Source: Bacillus sp. FJAT-26390 (lineage in GTDB: Bacteria > Bacillota > Bacilli > Paenibacillales > Paenibacillaceae). Taken from it: a DNA stretch of 64,000 bases. Under the pieces are notes generated by a model. That model did no database searches. It was not told the DNA's origin and was given only the letters and a program-made list of their open reading frames with translations. The stretch lies in the NCBI RefSeq assembly GCF_001682865.1, contig NZ_MAQX01000002.1, forward strand, positions 135,596 through 199,595, read 5' to 3'. Positions 38,845-46,952 of this stretch are shown piece after piece (position 1 is the stretch's first letter; each line of letters starts with the position of its first letter). Position numbers and translations under genes: made by a program.

Positions 38845-40227
38845 TCATGGAATGAGGACAACTTCGATGAGTTCACCCGCTTCAGCTCCCTTTGAGCCGG
38901 AGGGGATGACCGCTAGTCCTTCCGCATCGGCAATAGAAGCCATCATGCTCGATTTGGAGAAGGCTAACGGATCAGCAAGCAAACGCCCCTCCGAATCGTT
39001 GATCAAGCGGGCGCGGACATAGCGGACATGCGGGCTTGGCTTGTCTATCGCAGTCAGCAGCCTCGCCCTAACCGTTCTTGGCAGCGCCTCTTTGGCGCCT
39101 TGCATGCTGATCAGCGCTGGCCGAACAAATAGCTCAAAGCCTACGAAGCAAGCTCCCGGATTGCCTGACAAGGCAAAAAGCAGCTTTCCTCCTACAACGG
39201 CAGCCGATGTCGGGCTGCCCGGTCTCATCGCTACGCGGTCGAATAAAATTTTATTTTGCCTTTCATTAATTGGAGCAGGGGCTGACGAGGCGCTGTTCGC
39301 ACTTGAGCGAGTTTGCAGCGGCTCCGCCAAGCTACCCTTTTTCAGGGAGTGGAGCAGCTCTGACATCACATCAAAGTCACCTACGGAGACGCCTCCGGTC
39401 GTGATGATCAGGTCTGCGCGCTCGCGTACGCTTGAGAGAGCGGCTTCAACCGCGCCAAGCTCATCGGGCAGCGAGCCGCATAGAATCGGCTCAGCTCCGC
39501 TTTGCTCTACCATGGCCGCGACCATATAGCTGTTGCTGTCGCGGATTTGCCCCGGCGCCAGCGACGCCGCAACCGGCAGCAATTCGCTGCCGGTCGCGAA
39601 TACCGCTACGCGCGGCCGCTTTTGCACCGCCACCTCGGCATAGCCGAAGGTGCCGAGCAGCGCAACATGGCCCGGCCGCACAACTGTGCCGGGCACTGCA
39701 AGCACGCTCCCGCGGCGGAATTCCTCGCCGCGGGGCGCGATGTGCTGGCCGGCCAAGCCGGCGTGCTTGATCAGCACCGCCGGCGAGCCATCGTCCAGCA
39801 TGGCTTCCGCGGTCTGCTCAAGCATCACGACCGCGTCAGCCCCCTCGGGCACAGCCGCGCCTGTCATGATGCGCACGGCAGTGCCCTTCTTCACGGCCGC
39901 GAGGGCGAGCCCGCCCGCCGCGACCGAATCAACGACGCGCAGCGTCGCCGGCTGCTCCGGCGACGCTGCCGCGATATCTGCTGCGCGCACGGCATAGCCG
40001 TCGAGGCCCGAGCGCGCGAAGGGCGGCCAATCGCTTGACGCCACTATCGTCTGCGCAAGCCTGCGGCCGCCGCTAGCCTGCAGCGGCACAAGCTCGCTGC
40101 CTAGCTGCAGACCTTCCGCAGCAGCAAGCACACGCTGCTGCGCTTCTCCAACCATCACGGCCTTCCGATTAAATCGGCCGGCCCGCTCGCTCCCGCCCGT
40201 CATCCCAACGCCACTCTCCTTCCCCAT
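38845..40227 (-). CDS. moeA: Molybdopterin molybdenumtransferase MoeA
   Basis: The 460-residue protein has the MoeA domain order: FARSGLDGYAVRAADI (substrate loop), IMTGAAVPEGADAVVM, ATGSELLPV, the MoaB/Mog-like ITTGGVSVGDFDVMSEL and the C-terminal LSGNPGACFVGFELFVRP. It inserts molybdate into adenylylated molybdopterin. The start is put at 40227 (GGTGAT just upstream); the frame runs on to 40413 but that part overlaps the divergent mobB promoter region and does not look like MoeA. The N-terminal half is much richer in G+C than its surroundings. It shares a 115-bp divergent gap with mobB. Confidence 0.9.
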   Translation of the reverse strand: MGKESGVGMTGGSERAGRFNRKAVMVGEAQQRVLAAAEGLQLGSELVPLQASGGRRLAQTIVASSDWPPFARSGLDGYAVRAADIAAASPEQPATLRVVDSVAAGGLALAAVKKGTAVRIMTGAAVPEGADAVVMLEQTAEAMLDDGSPAVLIKHAGLAGQHIAPRGEEFRRGSVLAVPGTVVRPGHVALLGTFGYAEVAVQKRPRVAVFATGSELLPVAASLAPGQIRDSNSYMVAAMVEQSGAEPILCGSLPDELGAVEAALSSVRERADLIITTGGVSVGDFDVMSELLHSLKKGSLAEPLQTRSSANSASSAPAPINERQNKILFDRVAMRPGSPTSAAVVGGKLLFALSGNPGACFVGFELFVRPALISMQGAKEALPRTVRARLLTAIDKPSPHVRYVRARLINDSEGRLLADPLAFSKSSMMASIADAEGLAVIPSGSKGAEAGELIEVVLIP

Positions 40228-40342
40228 TACAATCACCGCTCCTATCGCCGCCAGATCATCCGGCAGCTTATTCAGCATCCATTTTACAATGTATGTTAAA
40301 CTATTGGCAATTAACGTCACCGAACGCGCGAAGGAGCTTGCC

Positions 40343-40870
40343 ATGCAATCATCATCAGTAAGCCAACAATTGATTGTCCAAATCATTGGATACAAAAACA
40401 CCGGCAAAACCACTTTGGTTTGCCGGTTGACAGAACGCTTTAAGCAAGCGGGTTATACAGTTGGAACCATTAAGCGCGATGCGCATCATTTTCAAATCGA
40501 TAAGCCCGGAACCGATACTTGGAAGCACCAAGCAGCCGGGGCAGACATAACCGCTATTACTTCATCCAAAAGCACGGCAATTATGAAGGCATACTCCGAA
40601 TCGCTTGAGCAGCTTATAGCGCAAATGCCCGAAGCCGATGTCGTACTCGTCGAAGGCTTTAAAGATGCAGACTATCCCAAAATCATTATGATTCGATCAG
40701 AAGCGGATCATGAACTCTTTAAAATAGCAAAAAACAAGATTGTTGCCGCACTCTGGCCCGAAGCAAGCCTCCCTGCACTAACGGGCGAATCCATCCATGG
40801 AATAGCTGTCGATCAGATCGAAGAGCTGTTCCAAACCCTACTAACAATCCCCACATATTTGAAGAGCTAA
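40343..40870 (+). CDS. mobB: Molybdopterin-guanine dinucleotide biosynthesis protein MobB
   Basis: The 175-residue P-loop protein has Walker A GYKNTGKTTL (about 15-24), the MobB motif IKRDAHHFQIDKPGTDTW (about 44-61) and VVLVEGFKDADYPKI. MobB assists MobA in making the guanine dinucleotide cofactor. AAGGAG lies 6 nt before the ATG at 40343. With moeA it forms a small molybdenum-cofactor unit; no mobA or moaABCDE is seen nearby. Confidence 0.92.
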   Translation: MQSSSVSQQLIVQIIGYKNTGKTTLVCRLTERFKQAGYTVGTIKRDAHHFQIDKPGTDTWKHQAAGADITAITSSKSTAIMKAYSESLEQLIAQMPEADVVLVEGFKDADYPKIIMIRSEADHELFKIAKNKIVAALWPEASLPALTGESIHGIAVDQIEELFQTLLTIPTYLKS

Positions 40871-40886
40871 TATGAAATTAAGTCCT

Positions 40887-41585
40887 TTAATCGGCAATCC
40901 CTTGCTTATGCGCATAAATAGCCGCTTGCGTACGATCATCAACATCCAGCTTGTTAAAAATGTTCGTAATATGGAATTTCACCGTCTTCACGCCTATAAA
41001 CAGCTCGTCGGCGATTTCCTGATTGGAACGCCCCTGCGCTACCCGCTTGAGCACGTCCATTTCGCGCTCTGTCAAATCATGATGCAGCGGCGTTTGCTCC
41101 TGCTGCTTCGGCTGGCGGAACCGGTTCATCATTTTGGCCGCCACCTGTGACTCCAGCACCGATTGTCCACGCGCTGCGGCACGAATCGCATCGGCGATTT
41201 CCGTAGCCCGCGACGTCTTGAGCAGGTAGCTGAATGCGCCTGCTTCAATGACAGGGTACAGCTTGCTGTCATCCAAATAGCTCGTTAATACGATGACTTT
41301 GCATTCGGGGTACAGCTCAAGCAGCTTGGCTGTCGTCTCAACCCCATCCATGCCGTCCATTACCAGATCCATCAAAACAACGTCAGGTCTGTACGCCTGT
41401 GCTAATCGAATGCCGTCCATGCCGTTGCTGGCTTCACCGACAACCTCGATTCCATCCTCGGTATCCAGCACCGCCGCAAGACCGATTCGCACCATTTCGT
41501 GATCATCGACAAGCAGCACCTTTATCGGCTGACTCAATTGCTCAATTGCCTCCACACCTAACACCGTCCTTCTTTTATCGTTCAT
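40887..41585 (-). CDS. liaR: LuxR-type response regulator, LiaR-like
   Basis: The 232-residue protein has a receiver domain (about 20-135; VLLVDDHEMVRIGL, phospho-Asp in VVLMDLVMDGMDG, Lys in YLLKTSRATE) and a LuxR/NarL helix-turn-helix (about 165-225; LTEREMDVLKRVAQGRSNQEIADELFI). It is the last gene of the LiaSR envelope-stress operon. The ATG at 41585 has a poor ribosome binding site; an in-frame TTG at 41537 with GGAGG 10 nt upstream would give the usual short LiaR start (SQPIKVLLVDDH) and may be the true one. Confidence 0.9.
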   Translation of the reverse strand: MNDKRRTVLGVEAIEQLSQPIKVLLVDDHEMVRIGLAAVLDTEDGIEVVGEASNGMDGIRLAQAYRPDVVLMDLVMDGMDGVETTAKLLELYPECKVIVLTSYLDDSKLYPVIEAGAFSYLLKTSRATEIADAIRAAARGQSVLESQVAAKMMNRFRQPKQQEQTPLHHDLTEREMDVLKRVAQGRSNQEIADELFIGVKTVKFHITNIFNKLDVDDRTQAAIYAHKQGIAD

Positions 41586-41597
41586 CCATTTTAATTG

Positions 41598-42605
41598 TCA
41601 TGCTTGTGCCTTCGTATCACGCAATCCATCCGCGGGAACCCAAATATGAATGGCTGTACCTTCGCCCGGCTTCGAAATCATCTGCAACGATCCGCCCAGC
41701 TCGAGCACCCGCTCCTCCATCGTGAGCAGCCCGTAAGAGGTCTGCTTCTTCGACTCCAGATCAAACCCGATGCCGCTGTCCAGCAGACTCATATGCACTT
41801 GGTTGCCTGAACGAATCAGCTTGATTTCCATTCTGTCCGCTTTGGAATGCCGCAGCGTATTGGACAAAGCTTCTTGGGCAATTCGGAACAAATGATCCTC
41901 GGCATTTGGCTGAAGCACAATGGTCTCATCTACCTCAAGCGTAATCGTCATCGGTACTTTCTGCTTCAGCTCATCCACTAGAACAGTAAGCGCCTGCCCT
42001 AAGTTTTTGCCGTCCAAGTGGACGGGCCGAAGATGAAGCAGCAGGGCGCGCATTTCCGATTGCGCCACGGCAGCCATTTCTTCAATAAGCTGTACCTGAC
42101 GCTTTGCTCGCTCCCAATCCCGCTCTATCGTCCGGCTGACAGCCGTCGCCGTCATCGAGATCGCGAATAGCTGCTGGCTAACCGCATCATGCAGCTCGCG
42201 GGCAAGGCGCTGGCGCTCCTCGATCACTGCCGTGAATTTGACCTTTTCGGTCCAATTCGGATCGACCTGCTCCTGCTCTGATATTTCATTTTCCGTTTTC
42301 TCGCCATTGCTTAACGTTACGGTAAATCTGCGTTTTACCTGCTGATCAGTCAGCCGCTTTAGCGATTCCTTCAGCCGCGAATTTTGCAAATAACCGTTCA
42401 GCGCCGCAGCAGCCAGTCCCGCGCCAACGATAGTCAATCCGATTACCGCCCACTTCCCCTGAAGCGTGAACAGCTCAACGTAGCCGATTCCTTGCAGCAC
42501 GATGACAACCAAGCTGACGATAATAAGCAGCCACAATATCGTTTCCGTCGTATTGCGCCTGCGGGCCGCATGATTCGGTTGGTTTCCCTTATTTTCCTTC
42601 TCCAT
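41598..42605 (-). CDS. liaS: Sensor histidine kinase, LiaS-like
   Basis: The 335-residue protein has two membrane segments with a very short external loop (about 22-75; intramembrane-sensing type), then a HisKA_3 domain with RQRLARELHDAVSQQLFAIS (His at about 138) and an HATPase (LFRIAQEALSNTLRHSKA, DSGIGFDLESKK, GLLTMEERV). It phosphorylates LiaR on envelope stress. The ATG at 42605 has GAAGGAA 9 nt upstream; a GTG at 42614 is inside that site. Confidence 0.9.
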   Translation of the reverse strand: MEKENKGNQPNHAARRRNTTETILWLLIIVSLVVIVLQGIGYVELFTLQGKWAVIGLTIVGAGLAAAALNGYLQNSRLKESLKRLTDQQVKRRFTVTLSNGEKTENEISEQEQVDPNWTEKVKFTAVIEERQRLARELHDAVSQQLFAISMTATAVSRTIERDWERAKRQVQLIEEMAAVAQSEMRALLLHLRPVHLDGKNLGQALTVLVDELKQKVPMTITLEVDETIVLQPNAEDHLFRIAQEALSNTLRHSKADRMEIKLIRSGNQVHMSLLDSGIGFDLESKKQTSYGLLTMEERVLELGGSLQMISKPGEGTAIHIWVPADGLRDTKAQA

Positions 42606-42685
42606 ACGGCTCACTTCCTTCTTCTATGTACTATTTTAACCCTTAATGCCTGCTTATGTCATTTTTCATGCAAACGCATGAAAGA

Positions 42686-42706
42686 GCAGACCGTTAAACG
42701 GTCCGC
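42686..42706 (-). other. Hairpin between pspA and liaS (possible attenuator)
   Basis: GCAGACCGTT and AACGGTCCGC pair with one mismatch and a 1-nt loop; TCTTTCATG follows on the minus strand, so any termination would be partial. It would lower expression of liaSR relative to the psp genes. A second small hairpin (CATGC/GCATG) follows. Confidence 0.45.
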
Positions 42707-42725
42707 TTCTTCCGTGAGCTGGATC

Positions 42726-43433
42726 CTATTCTTCAGATGGAGCTTTTGTTAAAGAAGGAGCCGGGTTCAGCTTGTTTTTGAGCGCTTGCAGTTGCTCATC
42801 CACTTTAATTTGTTTCTCAGCGTCTGCCGCATTAAAGCTGTTTGTTGCTCCGCTGTATGAGTATGGCGTGCGAAGAACGTCTGCTTCCGCTTCCAGCTGC
42901 ATGATTTTCTCTTCCATACGGTAGAAGCCGCGTGAAGCAGAGCCGCTGTCGATCGTGTGGTTTGCTGTCAGCTGTGCCATTTGTTTTTGAGCTTTAGCTA
43001 CTTGTGCACGGGAAGCAAGCTCATTGCGTTTGTTGCGCAGTTGGTAGAACTCATCCTTCATCGTGTGCAATTGCTGCAGCAATTCCTCAGCTTGCGCTTT
43101 TGATTGTGCATGAAGGTCAACATATTCCGTTACCTTTTGGTCGAAATAAAGTTTCTCTTCCAGCAGCTTGCGAGCAAGCTCCTCTTGGCCGGCTCTTAAA
43201 GCCGCCTCTGCTTTAGACTCACGATCAGCCGCGCTGCGTACACTTTCCTCAAGGCGCTGCTTCATGCGGCGCTCGTTTGCCATTTGCTTAGCTACTGTAA
43301 CCTCAGCTTGATGAATTTCGGACTCCATGTCGCGCAGGTACTGATTCAACATTATAATCGGATCTTCAATTTTATCCAATGCCTCATTTACCGATGCCTT
43401 CGTCATATCTTTCATGCGTTTGAAAATTCCCAT
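42726..43433 (-). CDS. PspA/IM30 family protein (first copy)
   Basis: The 235-residue, all-helical, coiled-coil protein starts [25 protein letters not shown], the classic PspA/IM30 amphipathic helix, followed by [24 protein letters not shown]. Such proteins polymerise on the inner membrane and protect it under stress. GGGAG precedes the ATG at 43433, 1 nt after the pspC-like stop. A second PspA homologue lies on the other side of the PspC gene. Confidence 0.9.
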   Translation of the reverse strand: MGIFKRMKDMTKASVNEALDKIEDPIIMLNQYLRDMESEIHQAEVTVAKQMANERRMKQRLEESVRSAADRESKAEAALRAGQEELARKLLEEKLYFDQKVTEYVDLHAQSKAQAEELLQQLHTMKDEFYQLRNKRNELASRAQVAKAQKQMAQLTANHTIDSGSASRGFYRMEEKIMQLEAEADVLRTPYSYSGATNSFNAADAEKQIKVDEQLQALKNKLNPAPSLTKAPSEE

Positions 43434-43434
43434 A

Positions 43435-43896
43435 TTAAAAATCTCCCTTCTCGTATTTAGCAATTTTGGCTTTCAATTCTTCAATTTCACGGCGCAGCGC
43501 TTTTTTCTCCAAATCGTCCATCATGCTATCGAACTGTGTCGATGCTGCTGGCTGTGGTGCCGGTCCTGGCGTATTCCAAGAACCCGGTGCTTGCGGCGGG
43601 TTTTTGTACGGGCCGCCGAATTGGGAATTAGCTTGTTGGCCAAATCCAGGATTATAGCCGCCGCCATAACCGTTGCCGTAACCGCCGTTTGGTCCAAAGT
43701 TCGAGTAGATCGGCGGTTCTTTAGGAACAACCAAACCTGCGATGATATAGATCAGAATGACAGCGCCGCTTGTAAAAATCGTAATGACGATAAGTAATAT
43801 CCGCAGCAGCGTGGCATCTACGTTCAACATTTCCGCTAATCCGCCGCAAAGACCAAATAGCTTTTTGTCTCGTGAGGAACGATAGAGTTTCTTCAA
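43435..43896 (-). CDS. PspC domain membrane protein
   Basis: The 153-residue protein has a PspC domain (about 1-60; [43 protein letters not shown]), then a glycine/asparagine/proline-rich linker (about 65-125) and a coiled-coil end ([25 protein letters not shown]). It probably recruits PspA proteins to the membrane. It overlaps the preceding PspA gene by 4 nt. Confidence 0.9.
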   Translation of the reverse strand: MKKLYRSSRDKKLFGLCGGLAEMLNVDATLLRILLIVITIFTSGAVILIYIIAGLVVPKEPPIYSNFGPNGGYGNGYGGGYNPGFGQQANSQFGGPYKNPPQAPGSWNTPGPAPQPAASTQFDSMMDDLEKKALRREIEELKAKIAKYEKGDF

Positions 43897-44579
43897 GACG
43901 ACCAGCCCTCTTTCTCAAGCTTTCGCTTCAACTGCTCAAGCTCACGTTCTATAACGGATTGTACGGTGTTGCCTGCTTCCGTTACGAATTCTTGCCCCAT
44001 TCTGCGAATGTCGCGCAAGCTTTTCGCTTCGTGCTCCATGCCGCTAATCCGATCTTCCAGTCTTCTGAATACGGAACCCGACTGAATGCCTTGTTCGCCG
44101 AAGCCGTTGCTGTAGCGGCTGTTCATCCGCTGTTGAAGTCTTAGTGATTCCATGCGAGCCGCATAATATTCGCGTTTGTCATATACCGATTGGTATTCAC
44201 TGCGCATCTCGCGAAGCTGCTCTTCTAGATCCAACGTATTTTGTCTGCTTTGCTCGAACAACTCACGGTATTGAACCGAGCGTTCTTCGCAGCTTGCTTT
44301 TTCATGCAAGGCGATTCTAGCCAGCTGCTCTTCGCCTGCTTTCAGAGCCGTCAACGCTTGATTCTCGCGCCGTTCCTTCTGCTCCTCGGCTTGCAGCCAT
44401 TGTGCCTTTAAGTGATTGCTGTGGCCAGCGTACTGCTGGTACAACTTCTCCGCTTGAATGATATCTTCTCTGGTAGACCAGAGGAACTGATCGATCATCC
44501 GAACCGGATCTTCTGATTTCTCAAGACGTTCATTTAGTGTAGCAACTGTAATGTCGCGAACTCGCTTCATAATACTCAT
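43893..44579 (-). CDS. PspA/IM30 family protein (second copy)
   Basis: The 228-residue protein starts MSIMKRVRDITVATLNERLEKSEDP with the same PspA pattern but is clearly divergent from the copy at 42726-43433. It is a helical coiled-coil with an extra glutamate-rich middle. It directly follows the LiaI-like gene and overlaps the PspC gene, so both PspA paralogues are made from one transcript. Confidence 0.88.
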   Translation of the reverse strand: MSIMKRVRDITVATLNERLEKSEDPVRMIDQFLWSTREDIIQAEKLYQQYAGHSNHLKAQWLQAEEQKERRENQALTALKAGEEQLARIALHEKASCEERSVQYRELFEQSRQNTLDLEEQLREMRSEYQSVYDKREYYAARMESLRLQQRMNSRYSNGFGEQGIQSGSVFRRLEDRISGMEHEAKSLRDIRRMGQEFVTEAGNTVQSVIERELEQLKRKLEKEGWSS

Positions 44580-44639
44580 TCCATGTCCTCCTTAACGTTT
44601 TGCGAATAAAACCGTTCTTTCTTTTATCTCTCGCGGCTA

Positions 44640-44936
44640 TTAGTAAGCTCTGCGTTTATCTTTTTTGAAAAGGCTAACTCCAGCTGCGATCAACCCGATT
44701 GCCAGAAGCAGCAAAATGACGCCGCCGAGCTTGCCGAGAACCATCATACCGCCGATTACGATAAGTATGCCGCCAATCCATTTCTTGCTGTTCATCCAAC
44801 CGACGATACCGAGTCCGATTAATATGAACGGGAGCAAGAATCCGAATATAGCACCAAAGTGGACACCGACAAAATTAAGTACCGCGATAACACCGACGAC
44901 TACGAGCAGTGCGCCTAACGCGCTTTTTCCATTCAT
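44640..44936 (-). CDS. LiaI/LiaF-like transmembrane protein
   Basis: The 98-residue protein has four hydrophobic segments with glycine-rich turns (ALGALLVVVGVIAVLNF, GFLLPFILIGLGIVGW, GGILIVIGGMMVLGKLGG, LLLAIGLIAAGVSLF), as in the membrane domain shared by LiaI and LiaF. In B. subtilis LiaI recruits LiaH (a PspA homologue) to the membrane. It is the first gene of the operon. AAAGGAGATG precedes the ATG. Confidence 0.85.
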   Translation of the reverse strand: MNGKSALGALLVVVGVIAVLNFVGVHFGAIFGFLLPFILIGLGIVGWMNSKKWIGGILIVIGGMMVLGKLGGVILLLLAIGLIAAGVSLFKKDKRRAY

Positions 44937-45038
44937 CCCATTTCATCTCCTTTCAAACCTTTAGAATGTTTTGTCTTTGTTTTTTTGCCATGCGTGTGTT
45001 GCTCTTGCTTATGTACTTAGTTTAGATCAATTTTCAGC

Positions 45039-45082
45039 TTTATAAAACGGACCTTCGGCGGTTTTCTAACTGGACTTAGGTC
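45039..45082 (-). promoter_or_regulatory. Candidate LiaR-dependent promoter of the lia/psp operon
   Basis: On the minus strand a TATAAA (45044-45039) has no good -35 at 17 bp (AGAAAA), which suggests an activator. A near-palindrome GACCTAAGTC (45082-45073) lies just upstream of that position, where a LiaR dimer would bind. The gap 44937-45258 otherwise shows only the terminator of the next minus-strand gene. Confidence 0.4.
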
Positions 45083-45213
45083 GAGTCGGAAGCCAGCCTC
45101 TAGGGGAAAAAACCGGCTTTCTCCTCTTTTTCACCGTCAAATCGCCCTCACTCGCGCATAAGGCTGCGATAACGAGCACACGCTAGCAAAAGGACGATGA
45201 ACCAAAAAACCGG

Positions 45214-45247
45214 CTTCGCAGCTTGCGCTTGGCCGGCACTTCAAACC
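45214..45247 (-). terminator. Terminator after the solute-binding protein gene
   Basis: CCGGC and GCCGG close a stem with inner pairing, followed by TTTTTT on the minus strand, about 12 nt after the stop at 45259. Confidence 0.65.
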
Positions 45248-45258
45248 ATCTGCTTCTC

Positions 45259-46809
45259 TTATTTGTTCGCTAGAAATTGATCGAATTGCGATTGCTTCTC
45301 CGCAACAATCTTCTCGATGCCAGCCGCTTTCAGCCTCTCAGCATATTCAGGCAGCACTTTATCGATATCGACAGATCCGGTTTCCAAAGCCGTCTGATAT
45401 TGTCTGTCAACGTTGACGACAGCCGCTATCTCAGCTCGAACCGCATCGCCGTTGAATACGAAGCCAAGCCCGGGCGAGAGCTTTGCATTTTGATTAAACT
45501 CCCTGAAGTTATCCCATTTGTCCGCATCTTCTGAGTCCCACACATAGTTTAGAAACTGGTTGCCGAACATCCAGTTGGAGCCTGGATTATAATCCACGGT
45601 GTGCTCGGTCGGCTTGATCACGTTTTCGTTAACCTTCAGATAGTGTTTGCCTTCTATGCCGTAATTGAGCAAATTGTTCAAATAGGAGTCCGTATGCAGC
45701 AGATTGATAAACATCATCGCGCGCGCAGGGTCCTGCGAGGTTGAGGAGATCGCCAGCATAGAACCTGCTGTCTCCGATGTTGCAATCGTCTTTTCGTTTA
45801 ATGGCAGCTGCGCCAGCTTGCCGATAAGGCCGGTCTGAATCGCCAGCTCCTCGTCCTTCCCCGGCTTCAATGCCGAGGTGATGGAGAAAACGTCTCCCGA
45901 TTTTAAAGCGTCATTGTTCATCGTCTGATTGGTGGCCGCATCTTTATTGATATAGCCTTTTAGATAAAACTGCCGTGTAATGCGCAGCGTATCCACATAA
46001 CGCTCCATCTCATAGGCGGGCATTACCTTTGTGCTTTCTCCATCCTTAAGAATAATGCCGGGAATCGAAGTATCTCCCAGCGCATCAAAATTTCCGATAT
46101 AATGCGCCGTAAACGTCTCCCCTAGCTTCATATAGAGAGGCGTCATGCCCGGCTTTCTCGCTAAAATGATTTGATACACCGCGTCCAAGTCCTCAATTGT
46201 TTTTACATTGGACATGTCGATGCCGAGCTCCTCGGCAATATCCGAGCGATAAACGATGCCGCCCTGCGCCGCTAATTCCTTGTTCGTAGGAACCGCATAG
46301 TTTTTGCCGTCGATTTTGGCGCCAGCTAGAAACACCGGATCAAGCGATTGCAAAATGCCTTGCCCATACTGCTCCAGCAGCTCATCGACTTCCAAAAATG
46401 CACCCTTTGACACATTTACCGCATGCTTATTCCACTGCGCTGTAAATAAAATATCAATCTTCTCGCGCGATGCGACCATCAGATTTATTTTATCGTCCCA
46501 CGGTCCCCAATCAATCGGCATGAGATCAATTTTCGCATTGATTTTATCTACTAAATACACATTCATTGCCGCCTCTACTTCTTCCTCGTCCTTCTGCGGC
46601 GATCCCGTATATACAAATTTCAGCGTATAAGGCTCCAAGGTCTGGCTCTGCTGCGTTCCGCCGCCTTTTTTCGCCGCAGGTGAAGCGCTTTCAACTTTGC
46701 CGTTAAGCGGCCTGTTCTCATTTGCCTGATTAGAGCAAGCGCCTAGTACAATTAAGCTAGCCAGCAGGAGCATCCTTGCACGAGTCCAAAGGATCGTCGT
46801 TCGGGTCAT
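45259..46809 (-). CDS. Extracellular sugar-binding lipoprotein (CUT1 type, DUF3502 end)
   Basis: The 516-residue protein has a lipoprotein signal (lipobox LGAC, Cys at about 25), a linker rich in Ser/Ala/Lys and a family 1 solute-binding fold. The first domain begins LKFVYTGSPQKDEEEVEAAMN and the C-terminal DUF3502-like part ends ETGSVDIDKVLPEYAERLKAAGI. It closely resembles the next gene (shared DLMPIDWG, SREK/EVDI, KGAFLEV/L, VPTNKELAA), so the two are paralogues. It is the last gene of the permease operon and likely binds oligosaccharides from pectin. Confidence 0.9.
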   Translation of the reverse strand: MTRTTILWTRARMLLLASLIVLGACSNQANENRPLNGKVESASPAAKKGGGTQQSQTLEPYTLKFVYTGSPQKDEEEVEAAMNVYLVDKINAKIDLMPIDWGPWDDKINLMVASREKIDILFTAQWNKHAVNVSKGAFLEVDELLEQYGQGILQSLDPVFLAGAKIDGKNYAVPTNKELAAQGGIVYRSDIAEELGIDMSNVKTIEDLDAVYQIILARKPGMTPLYMKLGETFTAHYIGNFDALGDTSIPGIILKDGESTKVMPAYEMERYVDTLRITRQFYLKGYINKDAATNQTMNNDALKSGDVFSITSALKPGKDEELAIQTGLIGKLAQLPLNEKTIATSETAGSMLAISSTSQDPARAMMFINLLHTDSYLNNLLNYGIEGKHYLKVNENVIKPTEHTVDYNPGSNWMFGNQFLNYVWDSEDADKWDNFREFNQNAKLSPGLGFVFNGDAVRAEIAAVVNVDRQYQTALETGSVDIDKVLPEYAERLKAAGIEKIVAEKQSQFDQFLANK

Positions 46810-46887
46810 AATCGAATTGCCCCCTAATGGGTTGATGAAATGCGTTCATAGTTTAATTGTAAATAGTATGCCAAAAAATGCAAGCAA

Positions 46888-46919
46888 CAAAAACCCGCTC
46901 CTCTTGCAAGGCGCGGGTT
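46888..46919 (-). terminator. Terminator between the two solute-binding protein genes
   Basis: AACCCGC and GCGGGTT form the stem with a 14-nt loop; TTTTTGTTGC follows on the minus strand and TTTTCATT on the plus strand. It lies 35 nt after the stop of the upstream binding-protein gene, so the second paralogue may be transcribed less or separately. Confidence 0.75.
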
Positions 46920-46952
46920 TTCATTATTCGCGAACTAAGCTATGCTTATCGC

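Noticed and set aside
38679..38876. Small minus-strand frame after moeA
   Set aside because: It overlaps the ends of two real genes, has no ribosome binding site and no conserved feature.
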